Positions 50,538-59,731 of a stretch of 64,000 nt of DNA are shown piece by piece; position 1 is the stretch's first letter, and each line of letters begins with the position of its first letter. The notes beneath the pieces were generated by a model. It was not told the origin of the DNA. It worked only from the letters and a program-made list of their open reading frames with translations, and did not search any database. Location of the stretch: positions 62,001 through 126,000 of the forward strand of contig QXYC01000023.1 of NCBI GenBank assembly GCA_009887095.1, read 5' to 3'. The DNA is from Candidatus Poseidoniales archaeon (GTDB lineage: Archaea; Thermoplasmatota; Poseidoniia; Poseidoniales; Poseidoniaceae). Made by a program: the position numbers and the translations under genes.

Positions 50538-52087
50538 CGTGGAATCCGCCCTACTTCGGCTTCAATCCGCGCCAACCAAGCACCGTCAGATAGTTCCCGG
50601 GCAATGTCAATGAGTTCTTTACTCGTGGTCCGATCGCCATCGAGTGGTTTTGCGATGGTTCGAACTCGCTGCTTTAATGCAGCCACATACGGCGATGGCG
50701 ACAACGGCTCAAATTCAAGGGCTTCACACGCCACGAACAGTTCACAAGCCAAGACTTCTGAAAAGCGCTGTGTAGCCTCTAATAGGTTCCAAGCAGCGGT
50801 CGCCCCCATGCTCACATGGTCTTCTTGTCCCGCTGATGTGCTGGTCGAGAAGGCAGCCCTCGGTGTTGCATGGCCATGGAGTTCTGCCAGCGATGCCCCT
50901 GCTACATATTGAACAATCATTAATCCTGATTCGAGACCAGAGTTTTTGGCTAAAAACGGAGGCAATTCACTGCGTGCTGGATCCAGCATTTGGTCGATTC
51001 TTCGTTCCGATATCGACCCAAGTTCAAACAATGCAGCGGCCATTGAATCTGCGGCCAACGCAATAACTTCGCCATGAAAGTTCCCTTGAGAAATAACTTC
51101 ATGTGGACCTGGATTCTTCGGATCTGGGAAAATGAGAGGATTGTCTGTGGCGCTGTTTAACTCAATATTGAGTGTATCTGCCATCGACCAATAACGTTGT
51201 AACACGGCGCCGTGAACCTGTGGGGCGCAACGGAATGAATAGGCATCTTGGACGCGCTCACAATCAGCATGTGATGAAAGGATTGGTGAGTCTGCCATCA
51301 ATGCACGGATGCGTTTTGCTACGAGGTTTTGGCCGGGGTGAGGGCGAGCATCATGCACCCTCGAATCGGACGGTTGAACACTTGCTTTTCGTGCTTCCAT
51401 TGAGGTGCACAAGATGAGATCTGCCAATGGGAGAAGGGCGTTCAATTTTCGTTCAGCAAGCGTCAAAAATGACAGCATTTGGCTCGTACCATTGATGAGG
51501 CTCAACCCATCTTTTGCACGCAATTTTATGCCGATTAAACCATGTTCTCGCAAGACGCTAGAAGTCGGCACCGGTTTGTCATCGGCATCGAGGACCATGC
51601 CTTCTCCAAGCAATGAGAGAGCCATATGAGAGAGTGGAGCTAAATCGCCGCTGGCGCCCAAACTTCCGATACGTGGGACAAACGGTACGATGTCATTATT
51701 GAGAAAGTCAACCAACTGCTTCAATACATCAGGGTGAACGCCCGAATGACCCTTGACGAGGGAATTAATCCGAACGGCCATCATTGCGCGTACAGAGGAT
51801 CTCGACATTGCATCGCCCAGCCCAGTTGCATGAGAACGGACGAGGTTTGTCTGAAGTTGAGCCAAGTCATCGGGTGATATTCGCTGATGCACCAATGCCC
51901 CAAAGCCAGTGTTGATGCCATAGACAGTCTCGCCCCGTGCGAGAATACCATCGACAACATTCCGGGCAATCTGGACCTTCCCCCATGCATCTTCGGAAAT
52001 CGACACATCTGCATTATTGGTTGCGACCCGTTCAACTTCTGCTGGTGAAAGGGTTGATCCATCGAGGTTCACTGTTGGTCGCATCAT
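50534..52087 (-). CDS. hutH: Histidine ammonia-lyase
   Basis: Removes ammonia from histidine to give urocanate, step one of histidine breakdown. GSLGASGDLAPLSHMAL carries the Ala145-Ser146-Gly147 triad that cyclises to the MIO cofactor. YGINTGFGALVHQRI, LINGTSQMLSFL, QDAYSFRCAPQVHGA and NFHGEVIALAADSMAAAL complete the active site. At 517 residues it is normal. Its start overlaps the hutU stop by four bases, so hutU and hutH are coupled. Confidence 0.97.
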   Translation of the reverse strand: MMRPTVNLDGSTLSPAEVERVATNNADVSISEDAWGKVQIARNVVDGILARGETVYGINTGFGALVHQRISPDDLAQLQTNLVRSHATGLGDAMSRSSVRAMMAVRINSLVKGHSGVHPDVLKQLVDFLNNDIVPFVPRIGSLGASGDLAPLSHMALSLLGEGMVLDADDKPVPTSSVLREHGLIGIKLRAKDGLSLINGTSQMLSFLTLAERKLNALLPLADLILCTSMEARKASVQPSDSRVHDARPHPGQNLVAKRIRALMADSPILSSHADCERVQDAYSFRCAPQVHGAVLQRYWSMADTLNIELNSATDNPLIFPDPKNPGPHEVISQGNFHGEVIALAADSMAAALFELGSISERRIDQMLDPARSELPPFLAKNSGLESGLMIVQYVAGASLAELHGHATPRAAFSTSTSAGQEDHVSMGATAAWNLLEATQRFSEVLACELFVACEALEFEPLSPSPYVAALKQRVRTIAKPLDGDRTTSKELIDIARELSDGAWLARIEAEVGRIPR

Positions 52088-54120
52088 TGTTCACCATCCG
52101 TCAAGGCATTCAAAATAATCTCTTCATCTGCGTATTCTGGCAGGGTAATTGAGAGCTTTGGTTCTGCTTCCATCGCTCTTTTGATGGCGAAATTGGCCCC
52201 ATCATTCCTTGCCCATGCACGCCGAGCTACGCCATTGTTGACATCCCAGTGGAGCATTGATTGAAGGCGCTGTTCACAAGCCTCACTTCCGTCAAGAAGC
52301 ATCCCGAACCCACCATTCATAACTTGGCCCCATCCGACGCCACCGCCGTTGTGGAGGCTTACCCACGTGGCACCACGAAACGCATCGCCGACAAAATTCT
52401 GTACCGCCATATCCGCAGTCCACATCGAACCATCACGGATGTTTGCCGTTTCTCTGTAAGGGCTGTCTGTTCCTGACACATCATGGTGGTCTCGACCAAG
52501 CACAACTGGCCCTGAAATTTTTCCATCGGCAATTGCCTTATTCATGGCCGATGCGATTTTCCTTCTGCCTTCGTCATCTGCGTAAAGAATTCTGGCTTGG
52601 GAACCAACAACCATGTTGTTGGCTCCTGCTTCTCGTATCCATCGAATGTTGTCCTTCATCTGTTGCATGATTTCAGGGGGTGCTGTTTCCATCATCGATT
52701 CCAGAACCTCCCTGGCAATCCGATCTGTAATTTCCAAATCTTCCGGTTTTCCAGAGCAGCATACCCACCGATACGGTCCGAATCCGTAGTCAAAGCACAT
52801 CGGCCCCATGATGTCTTCGACATAACTCGGGTATCTGAATGAACCATCTGTGTTCAATACATCAGCGCCGGCCCTACCGGCTTCAAGCAAGAATGCATTG
52901 CCATAATCCCAGAAGTACATGCCTTGCCGCGAAAGGGTATTCACTGCGTCAGCATGACGACGTAATGTCTTGCGGACTTCATCAGCAAATCGTTCTGGTT
53001 CATTCGAAAGCATTGCGGCGGATTCATCGTAGGAGAACCCTGCTGGGAAATACCCACCTTGGAAGGGGTTGTGAAGACTTGTCTGATCAGAACCGAGATC
53101 AACACGAACGTTTCGTTCGACGAGGCGTTCCCACAAATCCACAATGTTGCCAATGAATCCGATTGACACAGCCTCCTTCTGTTCTGCAACTTCGACCATC
53201 CGGTCAATGGCTCGATCGATGTCGTCAGTCACTTCCGATAACCAACCCTGCTCGTGTCGTTTGTATGCAGCATGAGCGTTTGATTCTGCTACGATGCACG
53301 AGGCACCTGCGATGACGGCCGCTTTCGCCTGTGCGCCCGACATGCCGCCGAGGCCAGAGGTGACAAAAGTCACGCCACCCAACCCTTCGTCTCCTGAGAG
53401 ACCCAAGTGAGCTCGGGCCGCATTCAGCAGCGTGATTGTGGTTCCGTGGACAATTCCTTGTGGCCCAATGTACATGTAAGAGCCTGCTGTCATTTGCCCA
53501 TATTGTGTCACTCCAAGGGCATTGAGGCGCTCGTAATTATCAGGCGTTGATTCACTTGGAATCATCATGCCATTTGTGACGACGACACGAGGTGCGTTGA
53601 TGTTTGAGGGGAAGAGACCCATTGGATGACCAGAATACATGACAAGGGTTTGATCGTTTTCCATTTCCGAGAGGTATTTCATCGTCAAGCGATACTGGGC
53701 CCAGTTTTGGAATACGGCACCATTCCCACCATAGGTGATGAGTTCATGCGGGAATTGTGCGACTGCGGGGTCGAGATTGTTTTGAATCATCAGCATGATG
53801 GCCGCTGCCTCGGGAATCTTGGCAGGGTATTCATCGATGGGATGAGCCTTCATCTCATATTCTGTAGGCCGGTACCTCCACATAACAATGCGTCCAAATG
53901 AATTTAATTCATCTGCAAATTCCTTGGCGAGCAATGTGTGATTTTTTTTATCAAAATACCTGAGTGCATTTCGCAGGGCAAGTTGCTTCTCTTTCGGCGT
54001 CAAAACCTGCCTGCGTTTTGGTGCATGGTCAACACTCGCGTCCATGCCTGGGTGCTGCGGCATGTCATGTGGAATGCCTTCGGCGAGGTGGATCCTCAAA
54101 CCGTTCATCTCAGCGCCCAT
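52084..54120 (-). CDS. hutU: Urocanate hydratase
   Basis: Hydrates urocanate to imidazolonepropionate with tightly bound NAD+. The 678 residues contain LVMYSGHPMGLFP, YGQMTAGSYMYIGPQGIVHGT, GLGGMSGAQAKAAVIAG (NAD-binding), LGSDQTSLHNPFQGGYFPAGF and RDHHDVSGTDSPYRET, all typical. This is somewhat longer than bacterial forms (about 560), with an extra N-terminal part of about 60-100 residues and an insert. ATG at 54108 is an alternative start. It shares a unit with the MFS transporter above and hutH below. Confidence 0.96.
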   Translation of the reverse strand: MGAEMNGLRIHLAEGIPHDMPQHPGMDASVDHAPKRRQVLTPKEKQLALRNALRYFDKKNHTLLAKEFADELNSFGRIVMWRYRPTEYEMKAHPIDEYPAKIPEAAAIMLMIQNNLDPAVAQFPHELITYGGNGAVFQNWAQYRLTMKYLSEMENDQTLVMYSGHPMGLFPSNINAPRVVVTNGMMIPSESTPDNYERLNALGVTQYGQMTAGSYMYIGPQGIVHGTTITLLNAARAHLGLSGDEGLGGVTFVTSGLGGMSGAQAKAAVIAGASCIVAESNAHAAYKRHEQGWLSEVTDDIDRAIDRMVEVAEQKEAVSIGFIGNIVDLWERLVERNVRVDLGSDQTSLHNPFQGGYFPAGFSYDESAAMLSNEPERFADEVRKTLRRHADAVNTLSRQGMYFWDYGNAFLLEAGRAGADVLNTDGSFRYPSYVEDIMGPMCFDYGFGPYRWVCCSGKPEDLEITDRIAREVLESMMETAPPEIMQQMKDNIRWIREAGANNMVVGSQARILYADDEGRRKIASAMNKAIADGKISGPVVLGRDHHDVSGTDSPYRETANIRDGSMWTADMAVQNFVGDAFRGATWVSLHNGGGVGWGQVMNGGFGMLLDGSEACEQRLQSMLHWDVNNGVARRAWARNDGANFAIKRAMEAEPKLSITLPEYADEEIILNALTDGEQ

Positions 54121-54164
54121 GCTGATGCGAAATGTCGCTCATCCTTGAGCGTTCGTATTGTCGT

Positions 54165-55415
54165 CTACTGTACTGTGGACTTGACCGCGTCTGGGCGCCA
54201 TAGGGTGAAGAAGAGTCCAGATGCAATCATTATGATTGAAAAGATGATGAATCCTTGTTGGAGGTTGAAGAATTCGTTCTCCAAAAGATAGCCTGCAACT
54301 GCACTTGACACGGAGAATGCGACCGACATCATCAGCATGTCCATCGAAAAGACGCGTCCACGGATTTCATCTTCGACCCATTGCTGTGTGAGGATGGTTG
54401 AAAGAACCCAATTTGCGCCGCTCGCAGAGTGGGCAAGGATCACCAGCCCAATGGTAAGGTAGAGGTTGAATCCAAGGGTCCATCCGACGAGAAAATAAAA
54501 CACTCCAGATAAAGATACGAGAAGTCCCACGAGAACCGGCCATCGTTTTTCATCCACGAAATACCGCCGCGATACAATTGGCCCGATGCCGGTGCCAATT
54601 CCACGGGCGAAAAAGAAAATTCCGAAACCAAAGGCCATACCAAATCCATCGATGTCCGAACCGGCTACGAGAAGGAAGACACCTGCTAAACCACCACCAG
54701 CGACATTCCAAGAGGACTTTGCAAACACAATCCGAAGCAATCGTTTCTCTCCGAAGATTCGCGTCCATCCTTTGCGGATGTTCTTGAACGTCGTGGAGAA
54801 CAAGGGGCCTTTCAAGTCATCTTCGACGGTTTGAGGAATGGTGAGTTTCCGCAATAAGATTGCACTAATGGCAAACGTAAATGCATCGATGATGAAGGCG
54901 GCATCTGTTCCTTGAAATTCCACGACCACCCCACCAAGCATGGCGCCAGTGCACAATGCTGTGGACCAACTTGCTGCATCCAGTGCGTTCGCAGTGGCAA
55001 GATCTTTTTCAGGAACGATGTTTGGCAGAGCAGCGCGTTCAGCAGTCACGTACATGCCATGAAGGATCATCATTAATCCGGTGAGAACATAGATCCACAC
55101 AATGTCTTCAGCACCCCTGATAAGAAGAAAACTCAACGCCAAAACAACTTGGGCCCAGTTCGTCCAAACCATGATGCTTTTTCGGTTGTATCGGTCTGCG
55201 AGTAAGCCTCCAAATGGTTGGAACACAGCAAAGCACAACATCCGAATGGTGAACAATAAGCCCAGTAAAAATTCAGATTCTGTGTTTTCATAAATAATCA
55301 AAAACAGTGCAATGGTGTTGAACCATTCACCAAGCATCGAGATGACTGAGGCCGCCCACAACCGCCTAAATGGGGCGTTGGTGCGGAGAAGTTCGAGGTA
55401 CCCTATTTGGTTCAT
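54165..55415 (-). CDS. Major facilitator superfamily transporter
   Basis: A 416-residue membrane protein with 12 predicted helices. FGGLLADRYNRKSIMVWTNWAQV is the loop 2-3 MFS motif (GxLADRxxRK), and ERAALPNIVPEKDLATANAL is typical of the EntS/MFS_3 type exporters. It overlaps fdhF by four bases and precedes hutU by 44. Substrate unknown; position in the histidine unit could mean transport of an intermediate, but exporters of this type handle many compounds. Confidence 0.88.
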   Translation of the reverse strand: MNQIGYLELLRTNAPFRRLWAASVISMLGEWFNTIALFLIIYENTESEFLLGLLFTIRMLCFAVFQPFGGLLADRYNRKSIMVWTNWAQVVLALSFLLIRGAEDIVWIYVLTGLMMILHGMYVTAERAALPNIVPEKDLATANALDAASWSTALCTGAMLGGVVVEFQGTDAAFIIDAFTFAISAILLRKLTIPQTVEDDLKGPLFSTTFKNIRKGWTRIFGEKRLLRIVFAKSSWNVAGGGLAGVFLLVAGSDIDGFGMAFGFGIFFFARGIGTGIGPIVSRRYFVDEKRWPVLVGLLVSLSGVFYFLVGWTLGFNLYLTIGLVILAHSASGANWVLSTILTQQWVEDEIRGRVFSMDMLMMSVAFSVSSAVAGYLLENEFFNLQQGFIIFSIIMIASGLFFTLWRPDAVKSTVQ

Positions 55416-57709
55416 TCTTCCTCGGGCTCCGAATCCGATGTCATTTGCGAATCAATCGATACAATCACCCATTTTGAGGTTGGTGTGTTGGATTCGGCAG
55501 CCGTGGAATTAAGGGGTACGAGGCTGTTTGATTCTGGGAAGTAGGTGGCAATGTTTCCTCGCGGAATGTCATAAGCGACAAGTTGCCATTGCTCGGATGT
55601 GCGTGTTTCGCCTTCGAAGTGACTTGTCAATTGAACAACATGTCGATTTTTCCAACCACGTTCCGCCATGTCATTCGCATTCATCATGACGACTCTGCGG
55701 TTTCCGTGGATGCCACGGTACCGGTCATGAACGTCATAGATGGTCGTGTTGTACTGATCGTGCGATCGGATGGTCATCATGACATACTTGTCATCATCCA
55801 GTGAGACGTCCGGGAGTGCGTGGACCGTGAACTGGGCCTTGCCATCCTTCGTGGCAAAGCTTCGAGTGTCCCTTGGCGGATTTGGTAAGGCAAAGCCGTT
55901 TTCTTGTCGCACCCGTACATTGTAATCGTCAAAGCCGTGGAGTGATTTTTCCATTAAATCCCTTATTCCATCGTAATTTTCTACAAGTCCTTCCCAATCC
56001 AAATGCGAATTTTCGAGGCTTGCTCGTGCGAGTCGTGCAACGATATCAGGTTCACTCAGCAGAGATGGTGAAGCGGGTTTGAGGGTTCCAGTTGAGGTGT
56101 GAACAACACCCATGGAATTCTCGACCGTCACAAATTGGTTGCCAGAGGATTGCACATCGCGCTCAGTCCGTCCTAAGCAAGGAAGGATCAAGGCCGTTTT
56201 TCCTGTAACGAGATGAGATCGATTCAACTTCGTGGAGACTTGAACTGTCAGGCCGATGTTCCTCAGCCCTTCAGCCGTGGCATTTGTATCAGGTGTAGCT
56301 GAGAGGAAATTCCCGCCCATGCAGAAGAAAACTCCAACCTTCCCGTCATTCATAGCGCGGATTGCGTTGACCACATCGTAGCCGTGCTCACGAGGCATGG
56401 TAAATCCTAATCCTTGTTCCATTCGATCGAGGAACACATCAGTAGGCGCTTCCCAAATTCCGACGGTGCGGTCGCCTTGGACATTGGAATGGCCTCGGAC
56501 GGGACAAAACCCGGCACCGGGGCGGCCCACATGACCTCCGAGTAGGAGAAGGTTGACAACTTCTTGAATAACAGCCACTCCATTCGGTTGTTGAGTCAAA
56601 CCCATGGCCCAACACGCAATGGTTGCTTTGGACTTTCCTAGAATCGTGCCAATCTTGACAATCGTCTCTTTGTCAATGCCTGAATCTCGAACAATGTCTC
56701 TCCAATCCGCATCCTGTGCCGAAGCGACCATTGCATCGTACCCAGTTGTTGAAGATTGGATGAACGCTTTATCCAACACACCGTATTCCAAATGAGTCTT
56801 GATGAATCCCTTGAACAATGCTGCATCGCCACCAATTTTTACTTGGATGTGGTGATCTGAGAGTTGAGTGGTCTTGAGGTTGAGTTTCATGTAGTCCTGT
56901 GGATGTTTGAAACGTTGCAATCCACTTTCTGGCAGGGGGTTAATGTGAATGACTGTCGCGCCTTTGTGCTTCGCATCTCGCAATGCAGTTAACATTCGCG
57001 GATGGTTCGTACCGGGATTTTGCCCAATGACGAGAATAACGTTGGCATGATTGAAATCATCGAGTGTGACAGTCCCTTTCCCAATGCCGATGGTTTGGCC
57101 GAGACCTTTGCCGCTTGATTCATGGCACATGTTGGAACAGTCTGGCATGTTGTTTGTTCCTAACGCCCTGACATAGGCTTGGTAGAGGAATGCTGCCTCG
57201 TTGGAGGTGCGCCCCGATGTATAAAACACAGCTTCATCGACAGAATCCAAGTTGTGTATGGCATCCCCAATGGTCTCAAAGGCTTCATCCCACGAAAGGG
57301 GCTGATAGTGACTTTCACCCTTCCTCAAAATCATTGGATGCGCGATTCTTCCTTGCTTGTTGAGCCAATGGTCGGTCTGTTCTGCGAGGGATTGGATGCT
57401 ATGTTTGGCAAAGAACGCCGGGTGAACAGTGGCTTTCATTGCTTCATCTGCAACGGCTTTAGCCCCATTTTCACAGAATTCGAAAGGCGTTCGATGATCG
57501 GGATCGGGCCATGCACAACCAGGGCAATCAAATCCAGCTTTTTGGTTGACCATGGTCAATGTTTTGACCGTTTTCACAAGTCCCATTTTTTTTATTCCAT
57601 GTTTCATGGATGACACTGCGGCAGGAATTCCTGCTGCCGAATGTTTTGGCTTCTTCAATCGTAGATTGTGCGGGTCGTCGGGAGTTTCTGCTGAAAACGT
57701 CTCCCTCAT
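55412..57709 (-). CDS. fdhF: Molybdopterin oxidoreductase, FdhF/YdeP type
   Basis: A 765-residue molybdenum enzyme of the formate dehydrogenase alpha family. YTSGRTSNEAAFLYQAYVRALG, NMPDCSNMCHESSGKGLGQTIG, VILVIGQNPGTNHPRMLTAL, PVRGHSNVQGDRTVG and ESNSLVPLNSTAAESNTP follow the YdeP subgroup. Only two N-terminal cysteines appear near DCPGCAWPDPD, consistent with YdeP rather than classic FdhF with a full 4Fe-4S motif. True formate activity is therefore uncertain. It shares a minus-strand unit with fdhD, 36 bases upstream, which supports a sulfurated molybdenum site. Confidence 0.88.
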   Translation of the reverse strand: MRETFSAETPDDPHNLRLKKPKHSAAGIPAAVSSMKHGIKKMGLVKTVKTLTMVNQKAGFDCPGCAWPDPDHRTPFEFCENGAKAVADEAMKATVHPAFFAKHSIQSLAEQTDHWLNKQGRIAHPMILRKGESHYQPLSWDEAFETIGDAIHNLDSVDEAVFYTSGRTSNEAAFLYQAYVRALGTNNMPDCSNMCHESSGKGLGQTIGIGKGTVTLDDFNHANVILVIGQNPGTNHPRMLTALRDAKHKGATVIHINPLPESGLQRFKHPQDYMKLNLKTTQLSDHHIQVKIGGDAALFKGFIKTHLEYGVLDKAFIQSSTTGYDAMVASAQDADWRDIVRDSGIDKETIVKIGTILGKSKATIACWAMGLTQQPNGVAVIQEVVNLLLLGGHVGRPGAGFCPVRGHSNVQGDRTVGIWEAPTDVFLDRMEQGLGFTMPREHGYDVVNAIRAMNDGKVGVFFCMGGNFLSATPDTNATAEGLRNIGLTVQVSTKLNRSHLVTGKTALILPCLGRTERDVQSSGNQFVTVENSMGVVHTSTGTLKPASPSLLSEPDIVARLARASLENSHLDWEGLVENYDGIRDLMEKSLHGFDDYNVRVRQENGFALPNPPRDTRSFATKDGKAQFTVHALPDVSLDDDKYVMMTIRSHDQYNTTIYDVHDRYRGIHGNRRVVMMNANDMAERGWKNRHVVQLTSHFEGETRTSEQWQLVAYDIPRGNIATYFPESNSLVPLNSTAAESNTPTSKWVIVSIDSQMTSDSEPEEE

Positions 57710-57745
57710 GACTATGCCTCAAGTCCAACGGGACGCCTTTGGTTC

Positions 57746-58546
57746 TCAAGGCTTGTCCTCTAAATCGTCGCCTAGAATGCCAATTGCTACGCAACCCGTT
57801 GGCTTCACAAAGCTGTAAATTCTCATGCCGAGACTTCGCGCAGCATCTGCAGCAAGTGTCGAGCACGCGCCCCTGCATGCAAGGGTGCCAATGCCAGCCC
57901 GTGCCGCTTTTGCCACAATATCCCAGCCGCAACGACCGGAAAGAAGGAGGATCGCGTCATCTGGGATGCCTTCTGCAAGCGTGGCAAGGCCGACCGATTT
58001 GTCAACGGCGTTGTGTCGCCCTATATCCTCGGCCACATGTTGAACTTCGCCACCAATGAAGTACAATGCTGCACCATGCATGCCGCCTGTTTTTGCAAAA
58101 CCGTCTTGCAGTTTGCTCATTTGCATGAACGCCTCGTTGAGATCAGTCAATGTAACCATTCGGTGTTCCTTACCATATCCGGGCAAAGTGTCAATCAGCG
58201 AATCCAATCCAGAGGAGTCGCATGCTCCACATGAGGAGGTGACCATACGCGTGCGATCATGTTCTAAATTTGGCATCCTGACCTCCAAATCGTATGTTAT
58301 GTCATAGCCGCCTGCGAGCGTCGATTTAACCGAGAAGGTTGGCGTTCCTTCAATGGCGTACCCCTCACATAGACAATGGCCAATAAACAGGGCGTCAAGA
58401 TGGGATGGGGTCCCCAGCAGTGTGACAAACGTTCCATTGGCGTCATTCAGACGAAGAAGGGTTTCTGTTGCGAGGTGATCCGCTTCAACCGTACGAGCTG
58501 ATTGTGACACTCTTTGAATCCCGGTTGGACGGTACAAATCCTTCAC
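57746..58546 (-). CDS. fdhD: Formate dehydrogenase accessory sulfurtransferase FdhD
   Basis: Inserts sulfur into the molybdenum cofactor of formate dehydrogenases. The 266 residues hold SSCGACDSSG with the CxxC that carries persulfide, FIGHCLCEGYAIEG, MHGAALYFIGGEVQHVAEDIGRHNAVDK and LSGRCGWDIVAKAARAGIGTL. It overlaps tsr3 by four bases and lies directly before the FdhF/YdeP gene, its likely client. Confidence 0.95.
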   Translation of the reverse strand: MKDLYRPTGIQRVSQSARTVEADHLATETLLRLNDANGTFVTLLGTPSHLDALFIGHCLCEGYAIEGTPTFSVKSTLAGGYDITYDLEVRMPNLEHDRTRMVTSSCGACDSSGLDSLIDTLPGYGKEHRMVTLTDLNEAFMQMSKLQDGFAKTGGMHGAALYFIGGEVQHVAEDIGRHNAVDKSVGLATLAEGIPDDAILLLSGRCGWDIVAKAARAGIGTLACRGACSTLAADAARSLGMRIYSFVKPTGCVAIGILGDDLEDKP

Positions 58547-59112
58547 GCTGATTCCTCCCCCGACTTTAGATGGCCAAGGTCAAAGAATTCAAATTGAAGG
58601 TCAACTAATTCAGCACTCGAAGTTGCAGCGGCGTAGGCTTCGAGTGGTTCTTTATTCAATTCGAAAAAACGCTCACCCCATCGGAAGGCGCCGAGTACTT
58701 CGTGTGCCTGCTCGACACGCCCGAGCAGAAAGAGAACAGTCGCGAGTGCTTCTGCCGTGGTAAGGCGTCCAGGTTTCCCCCAATTTACGGGGTTTGCAGC
58801 GAGAAGCAAGGGGAGCATTCGAGGTTGCAGTCTCGTCCGTTTCATGACTTGCTCCACACTTGATTCAATGTGTGCCCAACTGCAATCGAGACCAACGATG
58901 GCCCCGCCTCGTTCAAGAATGAGGTCGTGATCTTCTGGGCCAAACACCTTGCCGCACAATGGCTCTAAGATAATGCCACGTCTTGGAAGAGTGTTTATTT
59001 TTTTGTGAAGGCGGAGGTTGCCACGTTTGTTTGCAAGCACTGCCGTGTTCTTCTTTGGATCATCTTGAGCCAACCAAAGGGCATGAACGCTTGCTTCTTT
59101 CACGTGAATCAC
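58543..59112 (-). CDS. tsr3: Tsr3 rRNA aminocarboxypropyltransferase (DUF367)
   Basis: Adds the acp group from SAM to a hypermodified uridine of small-subunit rRNA; archaeal and eukaryotic. The 189-residue chain shows GIILEPLCGKVFGPEDHDLI, GLDCSWAHIESSVEQVMKR, RMLPLLLAANPVNWGKPGRLTTAEALA and FRWGERFFELNKEPLEAY. It overlaps MBF1 and fdhD by four bases each, so an rRNA modification gene sits inside an otherwise metabolic unit. Confidence 0.94.
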   Translation of the reverse strand: MIHVKEASVHALWLAQDDPKKNTAVLANKRGNLRLHKKINTLPRRGIILEPLCGKVFGPEDHDLILERGGAIVGLDCSWAHIESSVEQVMKRTRLQPRMLPLLLAANPVNWGKPGRLTTAEALATVLFLLGRVEQAHEVLGAFRWGERFFELNKEPLEAYAAATSSAELVDLQFEFFDLGHLKSGEESA

Positions 59113-59612
59113 TTGGGGTCGTTGAAGTAATCGCCAAGCGTCATGCCACGGCTCGAACTTCGATCAATTCGTGTGGTCGTTTCTTCCGCAGCAAGGACCC
59201 ACAAAGAAATACCTAGAACACGTTCGAATTTTTTCAGAACTCCATCAGTTGGGCGCTTTCCAGATTCAGCGGCTTTGATGATGTTGACTGTTTCAGCCAT
59301 GCGCTTGCCGAGCGTTGCATGGTTCCAACCCTTTGCCTTTCGAGCATTCGTAATCCGCTTTCCGAAATCAGCAGCCAGCTCCTTTTCTGTTTTGAGCATG
59401 ATGTCTTTGCCCTTTTTGCCTTTAGCGGCGTAAGCAGAAGTGTGAGGAGGGCGTGAATGCATCGATTGGGCCTTTGCAAGGCCTGGTGCCGTTTCCTTTG
59501 GCCCAAGATTCATTTTCTCAATGCAGCGTCCACAGGCAGCAACTTCTGTTTTTCCAGTCTTGACCCGCTTAACACCAACTTTCATGGCGCCACATAGTTC
59601 ACAATCAGCCAT
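59109..59612 (-). CDS. Multiprotein bridging factor 1 (MBF1)
   Basis: Archaeal MBF1, a helix-turn-helix co-factor linked to translation quality or transcription. The 167 residues have an N-terminal zinc ribbon (CELCG..CGRC, 4-32), a linker, and a Cro-like HTH (FGKRITNARKAKGWNHATLGKRMAETVNIIKAAESGKRPTDG, about 87-130). I place the start at 59612 (MADCELCGAMKVG); the upstream in-frame region to 59720 does not fit. It heads the tsr3-fdhD-fdhF-MFS-hutU-hutH unit. Confidence 0.93.
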   Translation of the reverse strand: MADCELCGAMKVGVKRVKTGKTEVAACGRCIEKMNLGPKETAPGLAKAQSMHSRPPHTSAYAAKGKKGKDIMLKTEKELAADFGKRITNARKAKGWNHATLGKRMAETVNIIKAAESGKRPTDGVLKKFERVLGISLWVLAAEETTTRIDRSSSRGMTLGDYFNDPK

Positions 59613-59731
59613 AAAAATCAGTCCGTACCTTGTGGTTACGACGACATCCTTTGAAGGCTTCGTTGAATGATGTTGCAAGTAATATGGCCCTTGACTTCTT
59701 AAACAGTCGCCGATTAGCAAAAATGATTGCT